NCBI GenBank assembly: GCA_002914845.1
Contig: JXTC01000004.1
Span: forward strand, 617,846 to 681,845
From: Trema orientale
Lineage: Eukaryota; Streptophyta; Magnoliopsida; Rosales; Cannabaceae
Length of the DNA: 64,000 nucleotides
Direction: 5' to 3'
Made by a program: the position numbers and the translations under genes. The notes under the pieces are model-generated. The model had not been told where the DNA came from and did no database searches. It saw nothing but the letters and a program-made list of their open reading frames with translations. Of the stretch, positions 35,472 to 47,269 are shown piece by piece; position 1 is the first letter of the stretch; every line of letters starts with the position of its first letter.

Positions 35472-38400
35472 AGGGACTTTAAAAGGGTTCTACATCTAAT
35501 CTTTTAAGCAAAATATTGAAAGAGACTCCATGGCCTTTGACTGACTTGTAGGCTGAGATTTCATATCTATAAGAGTACACATGCAAATATTAATTTCTAA
35601 ACCCAAAGGGAAATTTTTTTTTTCCTTTTTTAATATCTGATCTATATAAGATTTTAAACTGTATGAATGATCAGTTGGGATGAGAGTTACGCTAAGCCAA
35701 CCCCAAAAAGCATACTGCTTAAGCTTTACCGTTAAGATTAAGGAAGTAGCTTTAAGATGGAATATTATTGGCAAAGGAGCCAGCTACATCAAATATACGA
35801 AAAAAGTGTTATACTTGCAACGTGCTTCTCGTCCAATTGAAATGTTTTACTATATAAACTGTTACGCTTTGTATATGGATCAGACGTCAGTCTCAGAAAA
35901 TCACTAAACCAATTTCTCAAATATTCTCTTTGGTTGTTGGCCACTGACTAATCAGTATTTGGAAGTATTAGATTATAGCTTTACACTGTGGTTTTATGTT
36001 CTTGTAAGTTGTACGGACATAAAAAATTTATTTCATTATTTGTATAAGAGTTTACTTGTTAGATACTATGTCAATTCATTGGACGTGGATTCCCAGCCAG
36101 TTGCTTTTGCGTGTTTCAGGGGCTCGTATTCTTGTTAAGCTGCTTTCGCTGGAGTTTACCTATTGCTTCTAGCTAGGTAATCCATTTAATTTTAAATTAT
36201 ATTCGTCTATATGTTTATATGTGTGTATATATATATGTGTATATAAATGAGGAAATTCTACCTTAAAAGGAAAGGAGTTAATCCTATTTCTAGCAATTCC
36301 TTGTCTAATATGTTTATATATGTTCATCTTGTCAAAGAGATTCAAAAAGTACTGTTATAATGTTTTATTTCATAATCATGCAAAATCCTTTCATTTTTTT
36401 TTTTTTTTCTAGGAAGCTAGCTTCTACAAATTTTAATTGATCAAGGGTCGTTTCCCTTAGGCCAGAAAAAAAAAAAAAAAGCATATTAATATGCATCATT
36501 ACTATGTACTCAAGCAAATAACATATAATAGTATTGGTTAAAACTTAAAAGTGAGATTAATTGCACGGTAGGTCGGATGTGCTGCAGTTATTACATGTAT
36601 GGACTACGGTGATGTATAGATTATAACCAAAAAAATAGGAAGAGTTTACACAAATCTTGTGTTTTGATTTAAGGAACTGAAAATTTTGGAATCACCAAGC
36701 AAATTTATTCTATCGAACTTCGGTGAGGATCGGACTCACCCACCCAGTAAATTGGCCACTCAATGGGTCATAGGTTACTGTGAAAGTAGTCATTGTGGGC
36801 TCACTAGTAATCACTTAGTAGGTGACTGTACGAGATCCGCTACAAGGTGATCGCTAATCACTTGATTAGTGACTGACAAGAGACCCTTAGCACCCACCAG
36901 AATCAACTAATATTTCTGATATATAAACTGAATCTTGTATATCTAGTATATCAAGTGTAAAAATTGATATATTATGCTATTTAGATATTAAGGAAAAAAA
37001 AAAAGATATTTACTAAAGTGAAGTGTCAAAAAAGACACCCACTCTAATTTCTAGTTAAGGAAACAACATGGTCCTTTTTTTAATGGGAATGTGGGATGAG
37101 TATATGTAAGAAATGGCCCTTTTTTCACATTAATTTAAAAGATGGCCATTTTTTTCACTTATTTAATAAATGACCCTTTTTGTATTATTTTTGCTTTTTG
37201 TTTTGTTTTTTTTTTCCCCTGTAAATGGCCTTTTTTTAGTAGACCAATTTTATGTATTTTATATCAATTTTTATGTATCCGTATATCAATTTCATATGAA
37301 GACTGATATATTTATATAAAATTAATATATTTTGGCTTTTTTTAAAAAAATAAACTCAGCCACTTTAATAGTGCTTGACAATTTTTTAAACAGGAACCCA
37401 AAAGTTGGCCATTCAGCTCAGAAGCCCCTGCGGGTTTATGGATGAACCGTACTGTCTTGAAGATGGGTTATCTTTCTTACTTGGACTAAGGAAATGGACC
37501 TCATTAGTAGTCTTTTGAGATAAAACGACTTTTAAGAAGTATTTTGTATAGGAAATTTGATTTTATATGGTAAAATTTCAAAACAAAAATAAAAAATTCC
37601 AAATTTATTTATTTATTTTTCTTTTTGTAAAAACCCGTATTTATTTAGAATAATATCATTTTTGAAAATATTTAGAAAAATACTATTTTTTACAAATTGA
37701 TAAGATATTTGAACTAAATTACTTAAGATAACGAGTCTAATTACCTCAAATAACTTAATTGGCTACCTCCAAATAAGTTGGTTGGTTACCAATTTTGAAG
37801 AAAAATAGTATTTTTCTAAATACAATTTTTAAAAAATGATATATTTCAAAATAATCTGAGATTTTTCAAAAAATTTAGCCTATCCGGAATTTTTTCAACT
37901 TTTCAGACTTTAGACCTAGTTTTTCGTAAGAAGCCTTGAATTGTTTTTAGAAATGCACAATATTAGTGACAGGAATAATATATTACTGACTAAATGTAGC
38001 TATCAACTGTCATTAACATTGGGATACTTGTAAAAAAGTCATTTTAAAAAGAGAAAACTAGGTAGATGATCAATTTCTTAAATTGGTTTAAGTAGATGTT
38101 TATATTTTAGAAGTTATAGCTAAATGCTCATTTCTTTTAAAGTTTCAGTTGTGGAATATATTGTATTTCCATATTTGTCATTAAGTGAGTTAGATATTTA
38201 ATTATAAACTTTTGAACGTGGTTATAAACTGAGTTTTGGGCTAAAAAATAGGCCTTGCACAATATTTTTAGGAAAAAAAATTAGAAAAATACGGTGTGCT
38301 CTATTTTTTTGTAGATCTGGTACGGTTTTTATTAGAAAAATGTCTTTTTAAAAAAAAATATTCAGAAAAATACCTTTTTTAAAAATATTAAAAAGTAACC

Positions 38401-39737
38401 AGTAACCAGTTTTCGAGTACTGGTAATTAGTAATGAAAGTATTTATAACTGGTATATATCTAGTAACTGGTAACCGGTAACTAATTTTCAGAAAATGATA
38501 ATTAGTAACTATTTTAAAAATAGTATTTTTCTAAATACTTTTTAAAAAGTAATATCTATCTAATAAAAATTGTACGGGAATTGGAAAATTTAAAACTGAT
38601 TCTTTTTTGTTTTTATTGGTAAAAGTGTTAGAAACCCAAAATAGTCATGGACAAGTCATTTTGGCCCAAATTACTTCTGCTGAGGTCCATTTCACCATGG
38701 ACAATTGCCTTTAATATGGGCTTTGGACTTTGGGGTAATATTGGGGGGTATTTACAAAATTCTAGGCCCAAGATATCAAAAATTGAAAAATCCTGGATGG
38801 ACTAATTTTCTTGAAAAATCATGGATTGATTTAGAAAAATATCATTTTTCAAAAAATATTATTAGAAAAATAACACTTTTAAAAAATATTTAGAAAAATA
38901 CTATTTTTTCTTTAAATTTGGCATTTTTTCAATGATACTCGAGGTAACCAGTTAGGTTACTTAGAGTAACCAATCTAGTTATTTGAAGTAACTGTTCAAA
39001 TTACCTCAGATAACTCGACTAATTACCTTAAGTATCTCATCAATTAATAAAAATTGATATTTTTTTTAAATATTTTTAAAAGTGAAATTTTTATAATTAA
39101 GTCCAGAATTTTTCAGAACAATTTTAAATTTCAAAATTTTTCAAATTTTTTTAAAAAATACCATAAAAGATCAAATTTCCTCGTAATATTGGACTCTTCC
39201 TTCAGGCCCTTTAGGACTTGAATGCTGACATGACACGTACGAAAATTTAAGAAATTTCTTGACGGTTGCCAAAAGGTTGTCCTTTAATGGTCAATTGTCA
39301 TATGTATATGACTAAATTATATTATTCCACTGTCAGCTGGGAAAACGGTGTTTCACAGTTTCAGCCTCGCACCCAAACCTTATCGAATTGGACAACTGTC
39401 TCAATTGTCACGCTTGCAAGGATCACCGAGAGGGTCTCGTCCCCATCTTGATCCCACCCAATGACACCAATCTCATAGTTTATTCAGTTTTACAATATTA
39501 GACAAAATAAATAAAATGTCATAGTAATTTATGCGATAAAAAAAGTATATAAACATGATTACGCAAGTGGACGTACCAACCTAATATCATAAATTGGCAG
39601 CAAAACTCATCCTTCGAAAAAAAAAAAAAAAAAGGAAAATAGAAAGAAAAAATGAGATGGGATGTCAAACTTATACATATTTAGGAGTTGAAACCCACCT
39701 CATGAAAGGATTCATCACTAACTATAAAAAAGGTAAT
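35472..39737. other. Gene-poor AT-rich stretch with degenerate GTAACC repeats
   Basis: No gene was found in 4.3 kb. Degenerate repeats of GTAACCAGT/GGTTACTT type occur at about 37690-37800, 38390-38520 and 38930-39040. They are interspersed with phrases such as TTTAGAAAAATACTATTTTT that also recur at 50.04-50.35 kb. Near 36775-36900 GTAATCACTTAGTAGGTGAC-like phrases repeat. These look like parts of decayed elements, but I could not find boundaries. Confidence 0.45.
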
Positions 39738-39746
39738 TATAAATCT

Positions 39747-39921
39747 GAAGGGCGCGTCTACAGTAGGAGCGCCCTTATGTAGGGCCCTGTCTATTCATCG
39801 TTGGATGGGAATCTGTATATAAATAGATTCTCCACAGATTCTCGTTATTCCCCACAGATTCTCATCCAACGATAATCAAGGCATGACCCTACGTAGGGAC
39901 GCCCCTACCGTAGCCATCCCC
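39747..39921. mobile_element. Hairpin MITE copy C, 175 bp, MULE-like
   Basis: Third member of the family at 29182 and 30077. It has a perfect 9-bp duplication TATAAATCT at 39738-39746 and 39922-39930. This copy carries three extra bases (GAA) before its GGGCGCG terminus. Confidence 0.85.
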
Positions 39922-40281
39922 TATAAATCTTCATCCCTTTTTGGGTTAGATTTTTAATAATCAGATTACAGTCCAATTTTTATAAATTTTCTCTTCAATT
40001 CGCAAGACAACCGTAAAGTGAAAAAAAAAAGAAAAAAAGAAAAAGGGCCACGTATACCAACGCCGCAGTCCGCACCTTGAGATTGACACGTACCCCTTAA
40101 GATTCCCATTTGCAAACAAAACTGTCAAAACATTAAAAAAATAATATTTAATAAATAAATAACCAAGAAAAGAAAAATACAGCTCATTTATTTATATATT
40201 TTTATGTCTTTGTTTTCTTCTTATCCATCCGAGCAAGTAGGTCATCTATGTCCGCCTGGATCCAGTTTGGCTCTTTCAACC
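39922..40281. other. Upstream region of the tubby-like gene
   Basis: AT-rich, with an A/G-rich run near 40020-40045. It should contain the promoter and the first part of the leader. No clear TATA box was chosen. Confidence 0.4.
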
Positions 40282-40404
40282 ATGGAAAAGCAAGGCTCTG
40301 AGCTGAGCAAAGCTTACTTGAAGTGAGCAACTGTACTGGATATGGCGATGGCGGCGAAGCCATGGAAATGGGTCTCTGATCCTTCTTTATTCACAAGATT
40401 TTAG
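40282..40404 (+). promoter_or_regulatory. Two short upstream ORFs in the tubby-like leader
   Basis: ATG at 40282 (context ACCATGG, near-ideal) encodes a 14-residue peptide starting MEKQGSELSK and stops at 40326. ATG at 40342 encodes a 20-residue peptide starting MAMAAKPWKW and stops at 40404. Both lie in the probable first leader exon, which ends at 40431 before an intron to 40809. They could limit translation of the F-box protein. Confidence 0.45.
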
Positions 40405-40431
40405 TGGTTTTTTCCGTCACCTGAGCGCCAG

Positions 40432-40809
40432 GTTGGTTCTCTAGTACTTTTCTCCGGCTTTGACTGAGTTTGATTGTCCTTATAAGTATAAAGAAGGGAA
40501 CTTTTGGACTGGTGTGTTGGGTTTTTGATCAATTTATCTTAGTTTGGTTTGGTTGAAATCTTTGGACTGTTCACTACTCATATGGAAACTTTTGTCTGGT
40601 TGTTTTGTGATTTAAATGGGAAAAAAAAAAGTTATCACCATTCACCTATTAATTAAAGCTAATTAAGGACGTTGATTAAACGGTGGATTTGTTATTTTGA
40701 ATCTGGTTTTTGTGAACAAAACTGGGTTTTAAACTTGGGTTTTTAGAATCATAAAGAAAGAAGCTCGTTTAGTGTAATGTTAATGTTATTATGATCCTTG
40801 TGTCTGCAG
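40432..40809 (+). other. Probable leader intron of the tubby-like gene
   Basis: Donor GCCAG|GTTGGT at 40432 and acceptor TTGTGTCTGCAG ending at 40809. The coding start follows 20 bp later. Inferred only. Confidence 0.5.
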
Positions 40810-40829
40810 CCAGGTACTTCAATGCAGTT

Positions 40830-42345
40830 ATGTCTTTTAGAAGCATAGTTCGTGAGCTTAGGGAGATGAAAGATGGAATTGGGAGCATGTCGAGGCGAGT
40901 GGGTGAAGGGAAACATTGGCGCAGTAGGACTAGGTCGCAAACTGCTATTGTCCCTGATGAACCATTATCTTTAACTTGCGTAATTCATCAGTCTCAATGG
41001 GCAAATTTACCTCCTGAATTGCTTTTGGACATTTTGAGAAGAGTTGAGGAGAGTGAGACTGCATGGCCTGCTCGCGCTGTTGTTGTCTTCTGTGCGTCGG
41101 TTTGTAGGTCTTGGAAAGGCATTATAAATGAGATTGTGGAAACTCCTGAGCAATGTGGAAGGATCACTTTTCCAATCTCATTGAAGCAGGTAATGCCTCT
41201 GATTCTCTGAAGTGTGTTGTTTCTTTGTTCTTGTTACCTTCTACTAGTGGTTTCACTCTCTGTATGACTATGTGTAGCCGGGTCCTCGCGAGTCTCCAAT
41301 ACAATGCTTCATTAGAAGGGATAGAGCAACTTCAACATATTGTCTGTATTTGGGTCTGGTGCCTTGTGAGTCTTCTCCTAACATCAAATTTTTACCCTAT
41401 CAGGTTCAGTATGGTGTTCACTGTTCACTTACAATGTTATCATATTGACAGCTGAGTCTGAGAGGCATAAAATGTTATTAGCAGCCAAAAAGACCAGAAA
41501 GGCAACAAATACAGACTTCGTTATATCTTTGGTTGCTGATGAATTTTCACGGGCCAGCAGTAAATATGTTGGTATACTGAGGCAAGTCTAGTTATCTCGG
41601 AAACTATAATTTGAGGTCTGTTTCATGTTCCTAACAACTTTATCCACAAAATCTTTTCAGGTCCAATTTTCTGGGTACCAAGTTCACCATATACGACGGC
41701 CAGCTTTCATGTAATGCTTCTGCAGTTCAACCAAATAACCAATCGCGTCGAAGATTCCATGCCAAGCGAGTTTCTCCAAGAGTACCGGCATGTAATTACA
41801 GTGTTGGTAGTATCTCCTATGAGCTTAATGTTCTCCGAACGAGAGGTCCAAGGAGATTGCATTGCGTCATGCACTCCATTCCTATTGCTTGTATTCAGGA
41901 GGGAGGCTCCGCACCAACACCAACACCGAAACAGTTTCCTTATTCCTCTGGTGAGCCGTTTTCTTCTCCCTTAACGAGCTCAAAAGGAAAGGAGCCAGCC
42001 ACAGATTTCAGCTTCACAAGCTCTGCAAGGCCGCTCTTATCAGTCCAGGGTACGGAAGAACCTCTGGTTCTGAAAAACAAGGCTCCTAGGTGGCACGAGC
42101 AGCTCCAATGCTGGTGCCTCAATTTCAAAGGACGTGTTACAGTGGCTTCTGTAAAGAATTTTCAGCTCGTCGCAGCTGTTGATCCTTCCCACAACATTCC
42201 AGATGCAGAGCAGGAGAGGGTGATCCTGCAGTTTGGGAAGATTGGTAAAGACATCTTCACCATGGATTATCGGTATCCACTCTCTGCCTTCCAAGCTTTT
42301 GCAATCTGCTTGAGTAGCTTTGACACTAAACCAGCATGTGAATGA
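40830..42345 (+). CDS. TLP2: Tubby-like F-box protein (TLP2/TLP5 type)
   Basis: Plant tubby-like proteins couple an SCF-type F-box to a phosphoinositide-binding tubby barrel, tethering them at the plasma membrane and releasing them on stress signals. Four coding exons, 40830-41189, 41278-41365, 41452-41581 and 41661-42345, join to 420 residues. The F-box spans about 57-112 ([20 protein letters not shown]), followed by the tubby domain from about 120 ([73 protein letters not shown]). It ends with the tubby signature [20 protein letters not shown] and [12 protein letters not shown]. The third coding intron begins GCAAGT, a GC-AG intron; only this choice keeps RSNFLGTKF in frame. The name TLP2 rests on similarity plus its position between SYP112 and APC10 as in Arabidopsis; TLP5 is the alternative. 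Confidence 0.93.
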
Positions 42346-43812
42346 CTGTCGAGCTGGCTGGAGATCTTACTCATAATTTGATCAAAGTCCCTTCATGAAT
42401 GTACGTCACGTACAGCGTTCCACTGCTGAGATTTGAGAAACATTGGTATGCTGGCAGAGTTGTTTTCGTCTTGCATCTTATCATGTGTTACGAGTTGTAT
42501 GTTGTTGTATCATCCTGTAACGAACTGATATCAGAAATTTGTGAATGATATATTTGTTTATAATGTGGTGATCCATGCTGACCTTTCTACTCTTACAAAA
42601 TTGCTGGCTCGTTACCACAATTGCTGGGAACGCTGAGACCTTTTAAGTGTTCCTCTGCTACAAGATCATGAGTAGTTTTCCTACTTTAAAATTCTTCAGT
42701 TGGGAGGATGAAAAGTGTATATCAGGTGAAAATTAGCCGAGTCTGAGACTAAATAAGTCCAAGGTGTGGGTAACACTTAGTGAGGGTTCAAAATCAGAAG
42801 CTTCTTCCACTCATTATATGTCCATAGTGCTTCTCAGAAAAAAAGAAAATGTCTATAGTGAATCGAACACATCTTTTGAGTGAATTTCCTCGAGGTTGGC
42901 ATTTTATACTTGTTTTTGTTGGTCATTGGGTGATTGTGGTGGGCCTGGTGGCTGCTTGTCTTTGCAAAAATCCAGTTGATGGTGATGGCTTCTCTGCATA
43001 TTTTGCTAATTTTGCGAGGGCAATGTATTTGAATGGAGCATCACCGTTATTCGCACCCCAGAATACCAAATTTAAGTGCAAAAAGAAATTGCCAAAAAAG
43101 TTGTACAAATGCTTTGTTAGCTATGGAACTGGCTTCTCTGTTGTAATTCAAGTTCGTCTGTTCGTGTGTACTGTATTCTTTCCGTAGGCTCCAATTTCTT
43201 AGTTCTTTTATGGATCCATTTGTTAAGAAATTAAAAAGAAATGAATTTAATGGCTCGTCAATTATGTAACTATAACTTCTGGATATTCTGAAAGTATCGT
43301 CTCAACCAGTTCTAAAACTTAATAGGTGTCTTCTTCGTCTTCACCGCATCAGTAGTGCTTCTACTATAGACTCGCTGCTGCTATTTTTGTTGTCCTGTCT
43401 CCGGAGCCTTTTAAGACAACTTTTCATTTATTGAAGAGAAGTAGAGAACACAAAAATTGATGATATTTTAGTCATTCTCTTGATTTGGAAAGCCACTAAT
43501 AAAGGCCAATATTCATGCAACCTGGCAGTTGCAAGAAAGCTGTGCAAAATTACAGATTAATTCCTAAAACTAGTTTTCCTTCATTTGTCAAACTATTGAG
43601 CTGAATATAGAGATAAATCACCTAACAACTCAAGCCACTCAAGATCATTCGGATTAAAAACATTCAATAATTTATATTGGAAACGAGTGACAAACAAAAA
43701 TTCATATGATGATATGCATTAGAATCTTCTAGTATTCTATATCCTACATGCTTTAAATCTCTAATGCTTCATGGACTACGCTCCTCGCCCAGACCCGTTT
43801 GTTCACGCTGTA
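42346..43812. other. Spacer between convergent tubby-like and APC10 genes
   Basis: Holds both 3' regions. A 112-codon frame at 42849-43187 (start MSIVNRTHLLSEFPRG) has a hydrophobic patch but no family resemblance and I do not call it. Nothing else was seen. Confidence 0.45.
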
Positions 43813-45460
43813 TCATCTTATAGTGGAGTAGGTGATGAACTCCCTGGAAGTAAACTCAAATGGCTGATGAGGAATAGGGTTCCTGCAGCGGGGAATTTCA
43901 AGGGAAAAAATTACTTGACAGAAGCAGTAGAAAAAATCAATGAGCAGGAAAGTATATTGAGAACGCACGGTCGAGGCCCATAAACTTTGATCTGGCGGAT
44001 ATGAGTGTCCCTCCCATTAAGGTGATTAGACAACACAGAAATTTGCAACATGAAAGTATTGACAAAAGTTTCCCTGCCAAACATATTGGTATAAAACGGA
44101 CTTTAGAACAAATGATAAAAATAAATCATTATGAACATAGCAAACTCTCTAGCAAATGGATCTTTAAGGTAATTTATGTTCTTTAAGCTAAACATCGTTA
44201 CAGTGTACTAGAGACAGGAAGATCCAGGCCATCTTAAGGTTCAGTTACAAGGTACCAAATTCATCCAGCAACTTCAAGGGATCAAAACTATTCGAGTAAA
44301 AACCACCATCATACTCTTAAAAGGGTGTGGTTTCAATATGTTTGCGAGAGATTTCGAAATGGTTATCTAGCTGCCGCAAGCAGAGATTCACAAATGCCCG
44401 AGAATTTTGAGACAGGCTTAAGGAAATAAAGTACACATTTCTTCCCAAGAACATCTGTAATTCAATGTCCCACCCCGTAATCTAGCTCAATGAAATGTTA
44501 GTCTTTTCTTCCTTCTGTTTTTCACCCTCTCTTTGGGAACACATAAAATAGCCAAGTCTATCAGACTAGTGATCATAACCAACAGGTTAATACTGTTTTT
44601 AGAACAACAATTACCAACAAACTATTAAGTTTAGATAAAATAGATACTGAAAAAAAATAAAGAAAAAAAAAAGATGCATTATTATTAGATTTTTAAGGAA
44701 AATAATGCTTTTACAGCTTACCTTGCATCATTTCCGGACAAGGATATGTAAACCCAACCAGTTGGCTTATCAAGTTCCACAGTCTTAATCTCCTAAACAA
44801 AATTTCAAGGAAAACCAAATCAGGCTCCAGCCAACTACAAAAGTAAGAGTATTACTAATAATGAGATTTATCACAGAAAAGTTAAGCTAACCTTCAAATT
44901 GTGAAAGCCATCCCCAGCCCTTATAGATATCTTACTTGGCGTATAGCTCTCATCTAGCTTGAAATCCACATAGAGAACAACAAGCTGAAAAAATAAAAAT
45001 AAAAATTACAGGAAAAACAAAAAAACAAAAAAACATCACCACACCCAAAAATCAAACAATTACGCTTATAATTACATACTTGTAGCTTTACTTTTTTCTG
45101 GAATTGAATGTTTACGAGGTGAGGCTGGGCTCCGTCTGATCTGCAAAACACGGAGAAAGTGAGAACTTTTTTTTCTTTTTTTATTTTTTTTTGGTGTTTG
45201 GATAGAAAGAAAATGGGAGAAATTGAAAGAAAGGTTTGAAGAAGAAGAAGAAGGAGGAAGGAAGAAAGTTAGGGGAGAGACTGCCAATAGGTATCGAGAT
45301 TATCGTCGCGGAGAGAGGAGACGCCATTGCCGGTCTTGCAAGAGCTGACGCTCCAAGCGGCCTTTTTCCCCATTTCTCTGAGATCATCGTCCACAATCAG
45401 CACCTGATTCCCTCCTGTCAGCTTCACTTCGTCTTCTCCCTCCGAAGACTCCGTCGCCAT
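43813..45460 (-). CDS. APC10: Anaphase-promoting complex subunit 10 (DOC1)
   Basis: APC10 is the Doc-domain subunit of the APC/C ubiquitin ligase. With the Cdc20/Cdh1 co-activator it forms the D-box receptor that selects cyclins and other mitotic substrates. Six exons, 45460-45282, 45140-45080, 44984-44892, 44792-44722, 44073-43969 and 43882-43813, join in phase to 192 residues, the length I recall for Arabidopsis. Recognisable stretches are [95 protein letters not shown] and [13 protein letters not shown]. The C-terminal Ile-Arg tail that docks on APC3 is intact (TYSTIR). Intron 1 requires the weak donor CA|GTCTCT. Plus-strand open frames over the last two exons are antisense shadows. A broken copy of exon 1 lies at 51362-51536. 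Confidence 0.95.
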
Positions 45461-45841
45461 AAGTACCCACTCTGCCCCTCTTGCTTGCTCGGCCTACTTC
45501 TTACCTCTTACAATCTTTAGTCGAGGAGAAATCCCTGATACGCGCGCCTCTCCGATTATTGACATTACAAATTCTAGAGGCAAAGGGTCTTTCTACTCTT
45601 CTTTCTTTGTTGGAATACTCGAAACGTTCCTCGTTCGAAAAACGGGGCGTCCATATAAGGAAAATCTACGTCGTATCGTTCAAAGCTTTACTCTAAGGTA
45701 AAACACATGTCGTTTCGCTTTTTTTATTTTTATTTTTGGAAATAAATATGTAACCTTATTGCCCCGTGATTTTTGCCAAGTGATAAAACTGTCTGGAGAC
45801 AATCGACTTCCAACATATTTTGCCCCAAAATCAGCTCCTTA
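45461..45841. other. APC10 upstream region
   Basis: Contains the APC10 promoter. The segment 45541-45715 (GCGCGCCTCTCCGATTATTG to AAAACACATGTCGTTTCG) has a diverged duplicate at about 61574-61675. No TATA box stands out. Confidence 0.5.
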
Positions 45842-46708
45842 GGGTATGTTTGGCACTGTTTTTTATTTTTTGTTTTTTATTTTCAGAATTTTGTTTTCAG
45901 AAATGAGAACAAAAATTATTTTATAATTTTTTTAGAAAACAATGGATGTTTGGTAAATGTTTTCTTGAAATATTTTTAGGGAAAAAAAATTATATGAATC
46001 TAAAAATCATATTTGTATTATAAAAAAAATATTTAGAGAGAAAAAGTAATGAAAGATAATAATAAGAAAGAAAGTGATAAGAGAGAATAGGGAAATAATA
46101 AGTGTTGAGAAAGATAGAGGAAAAAAAAATAATGAAAACATATAAGAAAAAGAAAGTGATAAGAATGCATGAGGATAGAAAATAAAGATAAAAAAAATTA
46201 TAAAAAACAAAATAGCAATAGAGAATGAAGAGATATATTGTGATTAAAAAAAATGAAGAGATAGAAAATGATGAGAGAGAAAGTGATAAAATAAAATAAG
46301 GAGAGAGAAAATAATGAGAGAGAATAAGGAGAGAGAAAATGATGAAAGAGAATGAGGGTTGAGAGAATAAAGAGAGAGAAAGTGATGAAAAAGTGATGAG
46401 AGAGAATGAGGGTTGAGAGAATAAAGAGAGAGAAAGTGACGAGAGAGAATGAGGAGAGAGAAAATTATGAGAAAATATGTATATGAAAGTCATATGAAAT
46501 TATTTTTTTTTTTTCAGAAAAAGAAAAGGTTAAGAAAACACCTTGAAAACAACATTTTGTTGTTCTCTGAATTTTCTGTTTTCTTTCAGTCTGTTTTTAA
46601 AAACTGTTCTTAGAGAACAATGCCAAACACCCTTACTTGTTTTCAGAGAATAATTTTCTGTTTTTAAAAATAAAAAACTGTTTTTTAGTTATGATGCCAA
46701 ACAACTCC
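45842..46708. mobile_element. PIF/Harbinger-type MITE, 867 bp
   Basis: Termini GGGTATGTTTGGCA and TGCCAAACAACTCC are inverted and flanked by TTA (45839-45841, 46709-46711). The core (about 46020-46480) is almost pure purine on the plus strand, with GAGAGAGAAAGTGATGAG-type units repeated. Long minus-strand frames rich in Ser, Leu and Phe are translations of that tract. Confidence 0.75.
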
Positions 46709-47260
46709 TTAATCTTGCTAGATTTTGTTTTTTGTTTTTTTATTTTCTGTACATTTCCGTTTAGTTCTCTAATATTCTAAGTAGTTTTTTTTTTAAGTGG
46801 AGTTTAACTAATGACTTCTACTTATTATAAAGAAGAGCTTAACTAATGACATCTACTTATTACAAAGAAAGGAGAATAACTCATACATCTTGGAAGTCAA
46901 ACTTCCGACCTAGTACCCAAACTTCACCCCACCCCATCTACTGAGCTAGTCCTAGTAGACTAAGTTTTTGCAGCTTTCTATGTTTTTTTAGCAGTAAAGT
47001 GAGAGTACTATTTCCAAATTTAGGGTAAAACGAACCGAAATTATCTAGAGAATTTTTTAAAATTTAAACATTAACTAAGATCAATGGAAACTGTGTACAA
47101 CTTTTGATTTGTCAATGGACGCAAGCTTTCTTTAGTGAGAGTTTTATTTTATGCTATTTTTTAATTAAATTAATCAAAATTGATAGAGGGCAAAGGGAAG
47201 CATGTTACACAGGCTTGTAACATAAACCCTAATATTAATCATTGTATTGCTATAATACTA
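46709..47260. other. Intergenic DNA
   Basis: AT-rich. The phrase TAACTAATGACTTCTACTTATTA is nearly repeated (about 46807 and 46840) and recurs in diverged form at 54480. No gene. Confidence 0.45.
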
Positions 47261-47269
47261 TTTTAAATA

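Noticed and set aside
42849-43187. 112-codon plus-strand frame downstream of the tubby-like gene
   Set aside because: No family similarity, no splice or regulatory context; probably a chance frame in the 3' region.
43771-44186. Two plus-strand frames that look protein-like
   Set aside because: They are antisense to APC10 exons 5 and 6, which explains their composition.
45990-46493. 167-residue minus-strand frame rich in Ser, Leu and Phe
   Set aside because: It is the complement of a GA-rich repeat inside a MITE and has no protein character.
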